DNA from: an uncultured Pelagibacteraceae bacterium
GTDB lineage: Bacteria; Pseudomonadota; Alphaproteobacteria; Pelagibacterales; Pelagibacteraceae
DNA length: 57,923 bases
Reading direction: 5' to 3'
Assembly: GCA_902563435.1 (NCBI GenBank)
Contig: CACEXE010000007.1
Span: 1 to 57,923, forward strand
Each line of letters starts with the position of its first letter. Position 1 is the first letter of the stretch. The translations under genes were made by a program, and so were the position numbers. Below the pieces are notes generated by a model. That model did not search any database. It saw only the letters and a list, made by a program, of their open reading frames with translations, and had not been told where the DNA came from. Shown here one piece after another: positions 1 to 9,153 of the stretch.

Positions 1-967
1 TTCTATGTTTTATAACATCTGGGTGTTCTATAAAGTTAGAAGTAGACTCTACAACTCCTGGAATAATAATCTTATCTTTTGGCACTTTTATATTTTCAAA
101 TACTTCCCATTCATGGGCGTGTCTAGGGTTAGCAGATTCTATTAAATATTTACTCACATTAGCCTTAAAAGCTAATCCAATTATTTTATCTAAACCAATA
201 TCATGAGTATGAGGTCCTTCATAATTTCCCCAGCAAATATGCATTCTTACTCTAGTAGGATCTATATTAGATAATGAATTATTTAAAACTTCCACATGTT
301 TGTTTGCTCTTTCCAAAAAATCTTTTTCTGAAATTTCCTTATAAATCATATGTCTTGATAATGCGAGATCTGGACAATCAATTTGAATAGATAACCCACT
401 CTCAGTTATTTTCTCATATTCAAACTTCATTATATCTGACAGTTTCTCAAGATACTCATCATCGTTTTTATAAAACTTGTTGGGTAAAAAATTACATATA
501 ACTCCTGGAGATGGTGAGTTCATAAATCCATCATTATGTGTATTTTCTTCTAAAGCATTTTTAAAATTAAGAATATCTTTGTTAATTGAAACTTCATCCT
601 TTATTTTCAATTCACTTGTACAACATGGTCTTTTATATGTTGGAGTACCACCTGATAGAATAAGTTTTTTTTTAAAAGATGGAAAATCATCTAAGTCTTT
701 TGGAGCTTTTCTTTCACTTTCCCCAGAGAAACCTTCAACCCTATCTTTAATGTAAGTTGCGTAACTTATTTTTGACATTTCTCCATCGCTAACAGAGTCT
801 ATTCCGGTATTAATTTGCTTTTTTACAACTTCAGATACATTTTTTTTAACCACTGCATCAAAGCTGCTAATATCTATTTTTTCTTGATTATCTTTAGATG
901 CAAGAAGACTGGAGAGTTCGTTTGATCTTGGTAAGCTACCAACATGTGTAGTTTTTATTTTAACCAT
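1..967 (-). CDS. MetE-like cobalamin-independent methyltransferase, C-terminal part cut by window edge
   Basis: The reading frame runs on the minus strand from ATG at 967 to the window edge (about 322 codons) without a stop, so the C-terminus is missing. The start MVKIKTTHVGSLPRS is typical of the short MetE C-domain-like family (UROD/MetE barrel). A likely zinc-site segment, RMHICWGNYEGPH, is seen near residue 235; the last Cys ligand of the family would lie beyond the edge. Full MetE is about 750 residues, so this is the stand-alone barrel type, which transfers methyl or related groups between thiols and is not necessarily methionine synthase. It overlaps the upstream SnoaL-like gene by 8 bp, suggesting co-transcription with the cupin and SnoaL genes. 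The true substrate is unknown. Confidence 0.75.
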   Translation of the reverse strand, partial: MVKIKTTHVGSLPRSNELSSLLASKDNQEKIDISSFDAVVKKNVSEVVKKQINTGIDSVSDGEMSKISYATYIKDRVEGFSGESERKAPKDLDDFPSFKKKLILSGGTPTYKRPCCTSELKIKDEVSINKDILNFKNALEENTHNDGFMNSPSPGVICNFLPNKFYKNDDEYLEKLSDIMKFEYEKITESGLSIQIDCPDLALSRHMIYKEISEKDFLERANKHVEVLNNSLSNIDPTRVRMHICWGNYEGPHTHDIGLDKIIGLAFKANVSKYLIESANPRHAHEWEVFENIKVPKDKIIIPGVVESTSNFIEHPDVIKHR

Positions 968-1928
968 GGTTCAATAATATTTGTTTCCATATAGCAACTT
1001 CATCAAATAAAACCCATTCTCTAATAATTGAGTTATTATTAAATTCAGCATGGTTAATACCCATTATAAATATTTTTTTATTTGATGCTTTACCATATTC
1101 ATCACTTTCATTAGCATGTTCCCCTTCTAAAAACCATCTGACTGACACTCTCGGATTTTTCTCTGGCTCTTCTAAAAATCCAACATGCTCAATACTAAAT
1201 TTTATATTTGTGAAAATTTTCTTAATGGAATTCCATTTTTCAACAATATCTTCTCTTCCGTGACCAAGTTTATTTCCTGGCCAAAACAAATTTGCAGCTC
1301 TGTCATAATCTTCATATTCATAACTTTTATTAAAGATATTACTTAAAACCTGCGTATATTTCTCAGCAATTGATCTATCTTTATAACTCTCTGCTTTATA
1401 ATCTGAATTTTTATCAGAATTAGCATCATACAATTTACTTGAATTTGATACGCCTCCTTCCTTTTCAATCATTTTTCTAGCAAACTCCTCTGGGGAATAA
1501 CCAATCTGTCTGACCATTGCTCCTTGATCTCTAACGATCCATTCATCATAAACTTGATTATTCTTACAAGCACAATCAGCAATAACCCTATAATAAATAT
1601 CTTTACCAGTGGGTTCACCATAAAAACCTTTTCCAAGATGAGTTCCTTTGCTTAAAATTCTATGTGATGAGTGATATCCTATTTCATCATTTCCATTCCA
1701 AATAACGTCCTCACCTAATAACTGCCTGTTTGGAAATTCTTTTAAAGTTGAATAGGTTGCTTCTATAACTGGTTTGTTTCCATATGTAACACCAAATGGT
1801 GATCTAACAGGTATGTCATTGGTATAAAAGTCACCAATTGACTCAACATCTTTATTTTCCCAAATTTGTTCTGTGATTTTTAAAATAAAGTCTGGAAAAT
1901 CTTTATATTTTTTATCAAAACCTCTCAT
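960..1928 (-). CDS. Tandem SnoaL/NTF2-fold protein
   Basis: About 322 residues with two similar cone-shaped SnoaL-like (polyketide-cyclase/NTF2) domains, roughly 1-150 and 185-320. Domain one has the RSPFGVTYG and RQLLGEDVIWNG segments, and domain two has WNSIKKIFTNIKFSIEHVGF followed by RVSVRWFLEGEH. A longer start at 1946 (MCIKHLMRG) is possible. I prefer ATG at 1928 because it overlaps the cupin stop in a TAATG junction, the usual translational-coupling arrangement here. Proteins of this fold act as lyases, isomerases or hydrolases on small organic acids; no substrate can be assigned. It lies in one operon with the cupin upstream and the MetE-like gene downstream. Confidence 0.7.
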   Translation of the reverse strand: MRGFDKKYKDFPDFILKITEQIWENKDVESIGDFYTNDIPVRSPFGVTYGNKPVIEATYSTLKEFPNRQLLGEDVIWNGNDEIGYHSSHRILSKGTHLGKGFYGEPTGKDIYYRVIADCACKNNQVYDEWIVRDQGAMVRQIGYSPEEFARKMIEKEGGVSNSSKLYDANSDKNSDYKAESYKDRSIAEKYTQVLSNIFNKSYEYEDYDRAANLFWPGNKLGHGREDIVEKWNSIKKIFTNIKFSIEHVGFLEEPEKNPRVSVRWFLEGEHANESDEYGKASNKKIFIMGINHAEFNNNSIIREWVLFDEVAIWKQILLNHG

Positions 1929-2872
1929 TAGATGCTTGATACACAATTAAGATATGAAACTTCACTTTCATTAATCTCAATATTAACATTCACACCTAAT
2001 GGAACTGAAATAGTATCTTTAAAATTTATTTCTTTTGATAAATTTTCCATTTCAATTTTCCAATTTCCTTTTTGTGAAAAAAGTATTGTAGGTTTATTAA
2101 AAACTAAATTTTCAACTCTCCCTTTTTTTGATTTGAAACAACTCAAACTAAAGCCTGTATCCTGTTTTATTATTGGATTAACAGACTTATCTTGAAATAT
2201 GTTTCCTAGTATATGTGAAATTTTAATATTATCTCCAATATTTAATTCATTTTCAATTCTATTATTAAGAGTAGATATATTACTTTTTAATTGATCTAAC
2301 TTGTAATTATTAAATTTTTTTATTTCATCATCAGATATAGGTTCTAATAATCTCCTGCCATTTGGTATTGCTTTAATGTTTAGATCGATTAGTGAATTAT
2401 CATCTAAAAGTGCCATACCTGTCTTTTTTGCTCTCTCTAATACCTCAGGTATCCAAGTAACAATTCCTGGATCATCACCTCCTAGTACAACAAAAATTAA
2501 GCCTTCTTCATCACCAGCATTTTCAAATGCTCTAAACATATTTGTTGGCATTGAAATAATGTCTCCTGGATTTAAAATCGTTTCATCTTTACCCTCTGAT
2601 CCCCAATAAAATCTCCATTTACCTGAATATATTATGAATACCTCTGCTGTTAAATGGCTATGTAAACCCGATCCATTAAAGGGTTTTGCTGATACTGCAC
2701 CTAAATTAAAACCATGTGGTTCAGATATTTTTATTGATTGTTCAGCGTCTTCTGCGACACCTGGACCTAAAATAGAATAATTTTTTCTTTCTTTGTGTCC
2801 ATCTAGCTTACCCTCAACAAATGGCAAACTACTAGGAATTAAATCTTTGAATTTTGCTAATCTAATATTCAT
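1928..2872 (-). CDS. Cupin-domain protein
   Basis: 314 residues. A clear cupin barrel spans about 65-135, with HSHLTAEVFIIYSGKWRFYWG as the metal-binding first motif (His-x-His...Glu) and PGDIISMPTNMFRAFEN as the second. The rest (about 190-314) is a low-similarity second barrel: the end, KDTISVPLGVNVNIE, looks like a degenerate cupin half without histidines. Cupins of this kind are dioxygenases, isomerases or sugar/acid-binding enzymes. It is the first gene of the minus-strand operon and is divergent from the other SnoaL gene across 52 bp. Its job is inferred only as part of this uncharacterised catabolic cluster. Confidence 0.7.
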   Translation of the reverse strand: MNIRLAKFKDLIPSSLPFVEGKLDGHKERKNYSILGPGVAEDAEQSIKISEPHGFNLGAVSAKPFNGSGLHSHLTAEVFIIYSGKWRFYWGSEGKDETILNPGDIISMPTNMFRAFENAGDEEGLIFVVLGGDDPGIVTWIPEVLERAKKTGMALLDDNSLIDLNIKAIPNGRRLLEPISDDEIKKFNNYKLDQLKSNISTLNNRIENELNIGDNIKISHILGNIFQDKSVNPIIKQDTGFSLSCFKSKKGRVENLVFNKPTILFSQKGNWKIEMENLSKEINFKDTISVPLGVNVNIEINESEVSYLNCVSSI

Positions 2873-2890
2873 ATTTTTTTAATTATAATA

Positions 2891-2903
2891 TTGTGATACA
2901 CGA
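2891..2903. promoter_or_regulatory. Dyad TTGTGATACACGA in a divergent promoter
   Basis: The 52-bp gap between the divergent cupin and SnoaL genes holds a dyad centred on GTG-ATA-CAC, with outer T...A agreement. Its shape, TnGT...ACnA, resembles GntR-family operators. No regulator gene is adjacent, so this is a weak prediction. Confidence 0.3.
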
Positions 2904-2924
2904 TTATTTCCAATAAATAAATAT

Positions 2925-4010
2925 ATGCAAATAGAACAATTTGATACAGGACTAAAAACAAAAACTAATGTTCAAGACATTATTCTGTCACCAGAAAAAA
3001 ATTTACAAAATAAAAATTTAATCCGAGGTTATCTTAATAAGATTATTACATCAGGTGTAAGTGAAATTGACAAGAATTTAGATGAAGCATTTATAAATGA
3101 TGTAAAGATAAATAGTTTTTATCCAATAAATGAATTTGAGGGACTTAAAAATCTAAAAGAAAAAATCTTTATACCTTTATTTGAGGCTTTTCCTGATCTT
3201 GAAAGAAGAGAGAATATTGTTGTTGGTGGTGCTTTTAGAGACAAGGTTTTAGTAGGTTCATACTCAGTCCTTTCAGGATATTTTATAAAACCTTGGTTAG
3301 GAATAAAACCAAATTATAAAATGATTAATCTTAGATGTTGTGAAATTCATGAGCTCAAAGAAACAAAAATAGTAGAAAGTCATATCTTAATTGATGTGAT
3401 GGATTTTTTAAGACAGTGTGGCATATCTTCGATCAATCCATCTAGAGGCTCTGAGGGAGCTTGGCTTCCACCTATAAATACTGATGGAGTAAATTTTTAT
3501 GAAAAAAATATGGAGGTATCCAATTTTAATTTAAAACAAGCGCTCTCTATGAATAGAAGTCTTAATTTGAAACCTGAAAAAGAAAACTTATCAAATGAGG
3601 AATTAAAAAATAGATTATTAAATCATCCTCAAAAAGAATATTGGCATGATAAAATGATCTGGTATGGTCCATGTGGAATAGGTACTTCAAGATCACTAGA
3701 GGGGTTTATTGATATGCATCAATTACCTTTTAGAAAATCATTTACAGAAAGAGATTATTTTAAACTGGGTCATTACTGCGAGATAGGAGATGGAAAATTT
3801 TCTCTATGTGCAGGATGGCATAGTTTAGAAGCATATTACGGTTCAAATGATTGGCTTGGATATAAGGCAAATAAGCAAAAATTAACAATGCGTGTTATGG
3901 ATTTTTACCATCATGATGAAGGAAAAATCCGTGAAAATTGGGTACCAATTGATATACTTCACATTCTAAAACAAATCGGCATAGATGTTTTAGATAATAT
4001 TAAAGGCTAA
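2925..4010 (+). CDS. Tandem SnoaL-like (ester cyclase type) protein
   Basis: 361 residues with two SnoaL-like domains, about 20-160 and 215-355. The second contains WHDKMIWYGPCGIGTSRSLE followed by FIDMHQLPF, a hallmark of the SnoaL-like polyketide-cyclase/ester-cyclase family, and YCEIGDGKFSLCAGWHSLE. It is divergent from the cupin/SnoaL/MetE-like operon and ends 1 bp before the ABC ATPase start, so it is probably co-transcribed with that gene. Having two tandem-SnoaL proteins back-to-back implies successive or heteromeric action on a related substrate. Function is not known. Confidence 0.7.
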   Translation: MQIEQFDTGLKTKTNVQDIILSPEKNLQNKNLIRGYLNKIITSGVSEIDKNLDEAFINDVKINSFYPINEFEGLKNLKEKIFIPLFEAFPDLERRENIVVGGAFRDKVLVGSYSVLSGYFIKPWLGIKPNYKMINLRCCEIHELKETKIVESHILIDVMDFLRQCGISSINPSRGSEGAWLPPINTDGVNFYEKNMEVSNFNLKQALSMNRSLNLKPEKENLSNEELKNRLLNHPQKEYWHDKMIWYGPCGIGTSRSLEGFIDMHQLPFRKSFTERDYFKLGHYCEIGDGKFSLCAGWHSLEAYYGSNDWLGYKANKQKLTMRVMDFYHHDEGKIRENWVPIDILHILKQIGIDVLDNIKG

Positions 4011-4011
4011 A

Positions 4012-5061
4012 ATGGCAAATATAAAATTTACTGGAGTACATAAATCTTTTGGCTCAAATAAGATTATTACAGACTTCAATTTATCCGGCAAGGATGATGA
4101 ATTTCTTGTGCTGGTTGGGCCATCTGGATGTGGAAAATCAACTTTGTTAAGAATGATCGCAGGTTTAGAACAGATTGATGAAGGTGAAATATTTATTAAT
4201 GATCAAAAAATAAATGATCTACATCCTTCCAAACGACAAACTGCAATGGTGTTTCAATCATATGCTCTTTACCCTCACATGAATGTTTATGAAAATATGT
4301 CATTCGGGTTAAAGATAGAAAAGAGATCTAAAGAAGAAATTCAAACAAAAGTCATGCAGGCAGCAAAAATTTTAAAGATAGAGGAATTGTTGGAAAGAAG
4401 ACCCAAACAATTGTCAGGGGGACAGAGACAAAGAGTTGCAATTGGAAGAGCAATAACAAGAAATCCAAAAATATTTTTATTTGATGAGCCTTTATCAAAT
4501 TTAGATGCAGCACTAAGATCAGAAATGAGAGTTGAGATTTCAAAATTACATAATCAAATTAAAACAAATATGATTTATGTTACGCATGATCAAGTAGAAG
4601 CAATGACTTTAGCAGATAGGATTGTAATATTAAATCTTGGCAATATTGAACAAGTTGGAACTCCAGATGAAATTTACAACAACCCAGCAAATATTTTTGT
4701 AGCTCAATTTATTGGAACTCCAAAAATGAATATTTTAGCTTTAAATAATGAAAATATTATTTCAGAAAATAAAATTAAGTTTTTAGGTAATGAAATCACT
4801 TTTGAAAAAATAAAATTTGACAAAAAAAAATATTTTTTAGGAATAAGACCTGAGCATTTTAACTTATCAATTGAGTCACAATTTAAATTTAAACCTAAAA
4901 TTGATCTTGTTGAAAATTTAGGAAATGAGAAAATTGTATATATGAGTAATGACAATTTAGAACTTAGCGCAAAAATTTCTAGTCAGGAAGATTTCCAAAA
5001 TCAAATTAATTTTGACTCAAAAGATATTTTTATTTTTGACGAAAACGGAAGAAGAATTTAA
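4012..5061 (+). CDS. ABC transporter ATPase, MalK/UgpC-type
   Basis: 349 residues. Walker A is GPSGCGKSTLLRM, the Q-loop is MVFQSYALYPHM, the signature is LSGGQRQRVAIGRAI, Walker B is FLFDEPLSNLDA and the H-loop is VTHDQVEAM. A C-terminal TOBE-like region (about 240-349) carries GIRPEHF. This architecture serves CUT1 sugar or polyol importers and glycerol-phosphate uptake. No permease or binding-protein gene for it lies in the window, so it may energise a transporter encoded elsewhere. It starts 1 bp after the SnoaL gene. Confidence 0.9.
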   Translation: MANIKFTGVHKSFGSNKIITDFNLSGKDDEFLVLVGPSGCGKSTLLRMIAGLEQIDEGEIFINDQKINDLHPSKRQTAMVFQSYALYPHMNVYENMSFGLKIEKRSKEEIQTKVMQAAKILKIEELLERRPKQLSGGQRQRVAIGRAITRNPKIFLFDEPLSNLDAALRSEMRVEISKLHNQIKTNMIYVTHDQVEAMTLADRIVILNLGNIEQVGTPDEIYNNPANIFVAQFIGTPKMNILALNNENIISENKIKFLGNEITFEKIKFDKKKYFLGIRPEHFNLSIESQFKFKPKIDLVENLGNEKIVYMSNDNLELSAKISSQEDFQNQINFDSKDIFIFDENGRRI

Positions 5062-5097
5062 ATTTTTTAAATATTATTGTTTCATTAATTATTTAAT

Positions 5098-5997
5098 ATG
5101 AATTGGGTTGTTGTTACAGTTATTGCTGCTTTTTTTCAGAATTTAAGGTCTTCATTTCAAAAAAAAATCAACAAAGATGTTTCAACTATAGCGTCAACAT
5201 ATGTAAGGTTTTCTTTTGCTTTACCTTTAGCATTTGTTTTGTTTTTTATATATTTCAGAGAAGTTTCTGTAATTAATGAAATACTTAATCAACCAGATTT
5301 CTTATTTAATGTAACTTTAGCATCAATTTTTCAAGTAATATTTACTTTTGTATTATTATATTTATTTAGGTTCTCAAATTTTGTTGTCGGAACTTCACTC
5401 AGTAAAACAGAGGTTGTCCAAGTAGCTATATTTGAATATTTAATATTAAATGAAAAATTAAGTAAGCTGGGCATAAGTGGAATTATAATATCAACTCTAG
5501 GTGTAATAATTTTATCTATTAAAGATTTAAAATTATTTCTTCAAAACATATTTTCAAAAACAACACTAATTGGACTAATATCCGGTTTATTCTTAGCTCT
5601 GAGTATTGTTTATTTTAGATCTGCTGCATTATCTTTAGAAAATTTTAATTCAAATTTTGAAAAAGTAATATCAACCTTACTTTTTGGATTATTAATTCCA
5701 ACAATTATTTTAACGATTTACCTTTTAGTCTTTGAAAAAAAAGAGTTTAAAAAACTATATAATGATAAATACGACTGTATGTTAATTGGTATTGGAGGTT
5801 TTTTTGCATCGCTCTCATGGTTTTATGCATTCACTTTAATCCAAGCATCCTTTGTCAGAGCAGTTGGTCAAATTGAATTATTATTTAGTTATTTTTCATC
5901 AAAATATTTATTCAAAGAAAAAGTAAAGTTAACAGAAATTTTTGGTATTGTTGTATTTGTGATTGGTGTCACAATTTTATTGCTTTCTAGAGTTTAA
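5098..5997 (+). CDS. EamA/DMT-family membrane transporter
   Basis: 299 residues with about ten hydrophobic helices in two repeats of five, the drug/metabolite transporter layout. The first half ends near LGVIILSIKDL and the second near FGIVVFVIGVTILLLSRV. Family members export or import small metabolites such as amino acids or nucleotides. It follows the ABC ATPase by 36 bp and converges on the HpsN-type gene with a 2-bp gap. Substrate cannot be read from the sequence. Confidence 0.85.
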   Translation: MNWVVVTVIAAFFQNLRSSFQKKINKDVSTIASTYVRFSFALPLAFVLFFIYFREVSVINEILNQPDFLFNVTLASIFQVIFTFVLLYLFRFSNFVVGTSLSKTEVVQVAIFEYLILNEKLSKLGISGIIISTLGVIILSIKDLKLFLQNIFSKTTLIGLISGLFLALSIVYFRSAALSLENFNSNFEKVISTLLFGLLIPTIILTIYLLVFEKKEFKKLYNDKYDCMLIGIGGFFASLSWFYAFTLIQASFVRAVGQIELLFSYFSSKYLFKEKVKLTEIFGIVVFVIGVTILLLSRV

Positions 5998-5999
5998 AG

Positions 6000-7286
6000 C
6001 TAATTAGAAAATCCGTATTTTCTAAGTCTTACATCTCCAGTTCGAGCATGAGCTTCCATACCTTCATATCTTGAAATTCTTGCACAAGCTGCGCCCACTT
6101 CTTTAGTTGATTCCTTTGTCATTCTTTGGAAACTCAATGTTTTAATGAATTTTCCGACAAATAAACCGCCTGTATATTTTCCCGCGCCTTTTGTTGGTAA
6201 AATATGGTTTGTCCCAGAGCATTTATCACCATAAGCAACTGTAGTTTCTTCTCCAATAAATAATGATCCGTAGTTTTTTAATCGATCATGAAACCATTGA
6301 AGGTTTTTAGTTTGTATCTCTAAATGTTCGGGAGCATATTCATCACTGATTTTAGCCATATCTTCGTCTGTATCGCATAAAATAACTTCTCCATAGTCTC
6401 TCCAAGCTGCACCAGAGTTTTCTCTTGGTAAGTCTGGTAAATCCTCAATTAATTCTGGTACTCTTTTCATCACATATTCAGCTAATGATTTACTAGTAGT
6501 AAATAACCATGCTGGAGAATTGTAACCATGCTCTGCTTGCCCAACTAAATCGAAAGCAACTAATTCTGGGTCAGCTGTTTCATCTGCTATAACTGCAATT
6601 TCTGTAGGACCAGCAAATAAATCTATACCTACTTTGCCGAATAAAATTCTTTTCGACTCTGCAACAAATTGATTTCCAGGACCAACAAGCATATCTGCCG
6701 GCGCATTACCAAAAAGACCATAAGTCATTGCAGCAATAGCCTGAACTCCACCCAAATTCATTATTACATCTGCTCCACACAAGTCAGCTGTATAAACAAT
6801 GGCAGGATGAACTCCAACCCCTGGTTTTGGTGAGCTGCAAACAATAATATTTTTAACACCTGCAACTTTAGCTGTGGTAACACTCATTACTGCGGAAGCA
6901 ATATGAGCATATCTTCCTGCAGGTACATAACAACCTGCTGTATTAACAGGAATTAATTTTTGTCCAGCAAATAATCCATCTGAAAGCTCTACCTCAAAAT
7001 CTTGGCCATAATTTTTTAATTGTGCTTCAGCAAACTTTCTTACTCTTTCATGGGAAAACTGAATGTCGTCTTTTGTTTTAGGATCTAAATTTTTTTTAAT
7101 TTGTTCAATTTTTTCTCTTGTAACTACTACTTCTCCTTCATATTTATCAAATTTTTTTGATAACTCGATACATCCTTCTTCTTTTGTTTTCTCTATATCT
7201 TTTAGAATATTTTCTACAATCTCTCTTGTTTTTGTATCATCAGTAGAAGATGTTTTGGGTGATTTTTTTAAATAATTTATTGCCAT
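6000..7286 (-). CDS. hpsN: HpsN-type (histidinol-dehydrogenase-like) sulfopropanediol dehydrogenase
   Basis: 428 residues, NAD-dependent histidinol dehydrogenase fold. The family motifs GCYVPAGRYAHIASAVMS, LVGPGNQFVAESKR, DLFAGPTEI, GQAEHGYNSPA and APEHLEIQT are present. The C-terminal block GTNHILPTKGAGKYTGG continuing FVGKFIKT resembles sulfopropanediol dehydrogenase (HpsN), which oxidises 2,3-dihydroxypropane-1-sulfonate to sulfolactate, more than true HisD, which has a GLSVDDF-like segment there. The neighbour upstream is a phosphotransacetylase 42 bp away, not a his gene, which supports a sulfonate role. HisD or another polyol dehydrogenase remains possible. Confidence 0.6.
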   Translation of the reverse strand: MAINYLKKSPKTSSTDDTKTREIVENILKDIEKTKEEGCIELSKKFDKYEGEVVVTREKIEQIKKNLDPKTKDDIQFSHERVRKFAEAQLKNYGQDFEVELSDGLFAGQKLIPVNTAGCYVPAGRYAHIASAVMSVTTAKVAGVKNIIVCSSPKPGVGVHPAIVYTADLCGADVIMNLGGVQAIAAMTYGLFGNAPADMLVGPGNQFVAESKRILFGKVGIDLFAGPTEIAVIADETADPELVAFDLVGQAEHGYNSPAWLFTTSKSLAEYVMKRVPELIEDLPDLPRENSGAAWRDYGEVILCDTDEDMAKISDEYAPEHLEIQTKNLQWFHDRLKNYGSLFIGEETTVAYGDKCSGTNHILPTKGAGKYTGGLFVGKFIKTLSFQRMTKESTKEVGAACARISRYEGMEAHARTGDVRLRKYGFSN

Positions 7287-7328
7287 GTCTAAATCCTAAT
7301 TTAATTATTATTTTTTTTCAATATTCAT

Positions 7329-8240
7329 TTAATCCAAAGCTACCACAGCTGCCGCAATAGATGCTAGCCTTGCTGTCGCATCATCTGATCTACTAGTAAT
7401 TACCACTGGAACTTTTCCTCCTATAACCACTCCTGCCGCACACGCTCCCATAAAATAAATCATCATTTTAACTAGAGCGTTACCTGCTTCAACATTTGGA
7501 ACTAATAATACATCTGCATCTCCTGCAACTATGTTTTTTATTCCTTTTATTTCTGCAGATTTTTTTGACACACTATTATCAAATGCTAGAGGTCCAAAAA
7601 TATCTGCATTAAGACTTTCTCTTCCAGCTAATTCACATATTTCTTTAGCATCAAGTGAACTTTGCATGCTGTCTAAAACTTCTTCTGTTGCAGAAAGAAT
7701 AGAGACTTTTGGTCTTGCTATTTTTATTCTATGACAAAAATCAACTACATTTCTTAAAATATGCATTTTTGTTTTAACATTTGGATTAACATTTAGAGCA
7801 CCATCAGTTATTATTAGTGGTTTATCCTCTTTATCCAAAGTCATATGCCAAATATGACTCAATCTTTTTTTACCAATCAAATTATATTTTCGTAACAGAA
7901 CTTCTTTCATTAAAATGTCAGTGTGTATATGACCTTTAACAATTATTTTGACTTTTCCATCACCAGCAAGCTTTGCCGCAATTTTGGCAGTGTTATTTTC
8001 AATTGGCTCATTTATTATTTCATATTCTGAGATATCGAATTTTAACTCCTCAGCAGTTTTTTTGATTTCTATTTCATCACCTATAAAAACAGGGATGATC
8101 AATTTTTCTTTTACGCAATCCATTATAGATAGCATAGGAAGTCTTTTGCCTGCATTTACGATTGCTGCTTTGGCTCCTCTTTTTTGGTGAGCAATATCAA
8201 GTAAATTGAATGGACAGACTGTTGATTTATCTGAAAGCAT
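7329..8240 (-). CDS. pta: Phosphate acetyl/butyryltransferase
   Basis: 303 residues, matching the single-domain phosphotransacetylase/phosphotransbutyrylase type. Typical segments are KGHIHTDILMKEVL, ITDGALNVNP, LSATEEV, ADIFGPLAFDNSVS and VLLVPNVEAGNALVKM. It would convert acetyl phosphate plus CoA to acetyl-CoA. Xsc, encoded at 46.2 kb, releases acetyl phosphate, so this enzyme is a natural partner. It is the first gene of a two-gene operon with the HpsN-type dehydrogenase and is divergent from the BASS transporter. Specificity for acetyl rather than butyryl is inferred from context. Confidence 0.8.
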   Translation of the reverse strand: MLSDKSTVCPFNLLDIAHQKRGAKAAIVNAGKRLPMLSIMDCVKEKLIIPVFIGDEIEIKKTAEELKFDISEYEIINEPIENNTAKIAAKLAGDGKVKIIVKGHIHTDILMKEVLLRKYNLIGKKRLSHIWHMTLDKEDKPLIITDGALNVNPNVKTKMHILRNVVDFCHRIKIARPKVSILSATEEVLDSMQSSLDAKEICELAGRESLNADIFGPLAFDNSVSKKSAEIKGIKNIVAGDADVLLVPNVEAGNALVKMMIYFMGACAAGVVIGGKVPVVITSRSDDATARLASIAAAVVALD

Positions 8241-8304
8241 TTGAATTTATATATACTAAATTAATAAAAAAACTAATATAGTATTATTGATATAAGGATA
8301 AAAA

Positions 8305-9153
8305 GTGGAAGTAGTTACCAAAATAGCTCCGATCGCTCTAGCTCTTATAATGTTAGGTCTTGGATTAGGATTAACTGGACGTGACTTTTTAAGAGTAATC
8401 AATAATCCTAAAGATTTTATAATTGGCTTTGTATGTCAATTGATGCTTTTACCAATAGTTGCGTTTATAATTGTATTAATATTAGATTTACCAATTGAAA
8501 TCGCTGTAGGTGTTATGATTATTGCTGCAGCTCCTGGTGGAGTAACATCAAATGTAATGACAAAATTTGCAAATGGAGATGTTGCATTATCAATCTCATT
8601 AACCGCTATAATAAGCCTAATTAGTATTATTTCTGTTCCTTTTATTATTTTTAAATCAGCAAATTTATTGGGAGTTACAGATATATCTTCTGATATCACC
8701 ATGACTGGTATTGCATTAAAAATGGCTCTAGTTGTTACAGTGCCTGTCATTTTAGGAATGATTGTAAGGAAATTTGCAGAAAATTTTGTTTCTTCAAATA
8801 TTTCTATAATCGAGAAAATCACAACTTTATTATTTGTAATTGTTTTTGCAACAATATGGATTGAAGAAAGAGAGAATATATTTAATTACTTAAAACAAGC
8901 AGGTTTTGCTGTTCTTGTGCTTAATATTATCATGATGGTGCTTGCATATTACATAGCCAAGTTATTAGCCACTGGGATAAAACAAAGAAAGTGTATTTCA
9001 ATTGAGTGTGGACTTCAAAATGGCACATTAGCAATATTTGTAGCTACACAAATATTTAGTGACATTAGTTATATTATACCAACAGCAGCATATGCTCTTA
9101 TTATGTATTTAACTGGCTTTATAATGATTTTTATACTTAGAAGATCTACTTAA
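8305..9153 (+). CDS. BASS-family sodium:organic anion symporter
   Basis: 282 residues with about nine hydrophobic helices. The family region IIAAAPGGVTSNVMTKFANG and the late segment IECGLQNGTLAIFVATQIF are characteristic of bile acid:sodium symporter relatives. Prokaryotic members move organic anions such as pantoate, pyruvate or bile acids. It is divergent from pta-hpsN, so a C3 sulfonate or similar anion is an attractive but unproven substrate. Its 3' end overlaps the convergent regulator gene by 8 bp. Confidence 0.8.
   Translation: MEVVTKIAPIALALIMLGLGLGLTGRDFLRVINNPKDFIIGFVCQLMLLPIVAFIIVLILDLPIEIAVGVMIIAAAPGGVTSNVMTKFANGDVALSISLTAIISLISIISVPFIIFKSANLLGVTDISSDITMTGIALKMALVVTVPVILGMIVRKFAENFVSSNISIIEKITTLLFVIVFATIWIEERENIFNYLKQAGFAVLVLNIIMMVLAYYIAKLLATGIKQRKCISIECGLQNGTLAIFVATQIFSDISYIIPTAAYALIMYLTGFIMIFILRRST

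Noticed and set aside
477..755. 92-codon plus-strand frame inside the MetE-like gene
   Set aside because: It is antisense to a clear family member and has no recognisable features.
6000..7286. Biosynthetic histidinol dehydrogenase (hisD)
   Set aside because: No his genes nearby, and the C-terminal GGLFVGKFIKT block is HpsN-like; kept only as an alternative.
8436..8822. 128-codon minus-strand frame inside the BASS transporter
   Set aside because: Shadow of a membrane protein gene; reads as hydrophobic repeats with no family match.
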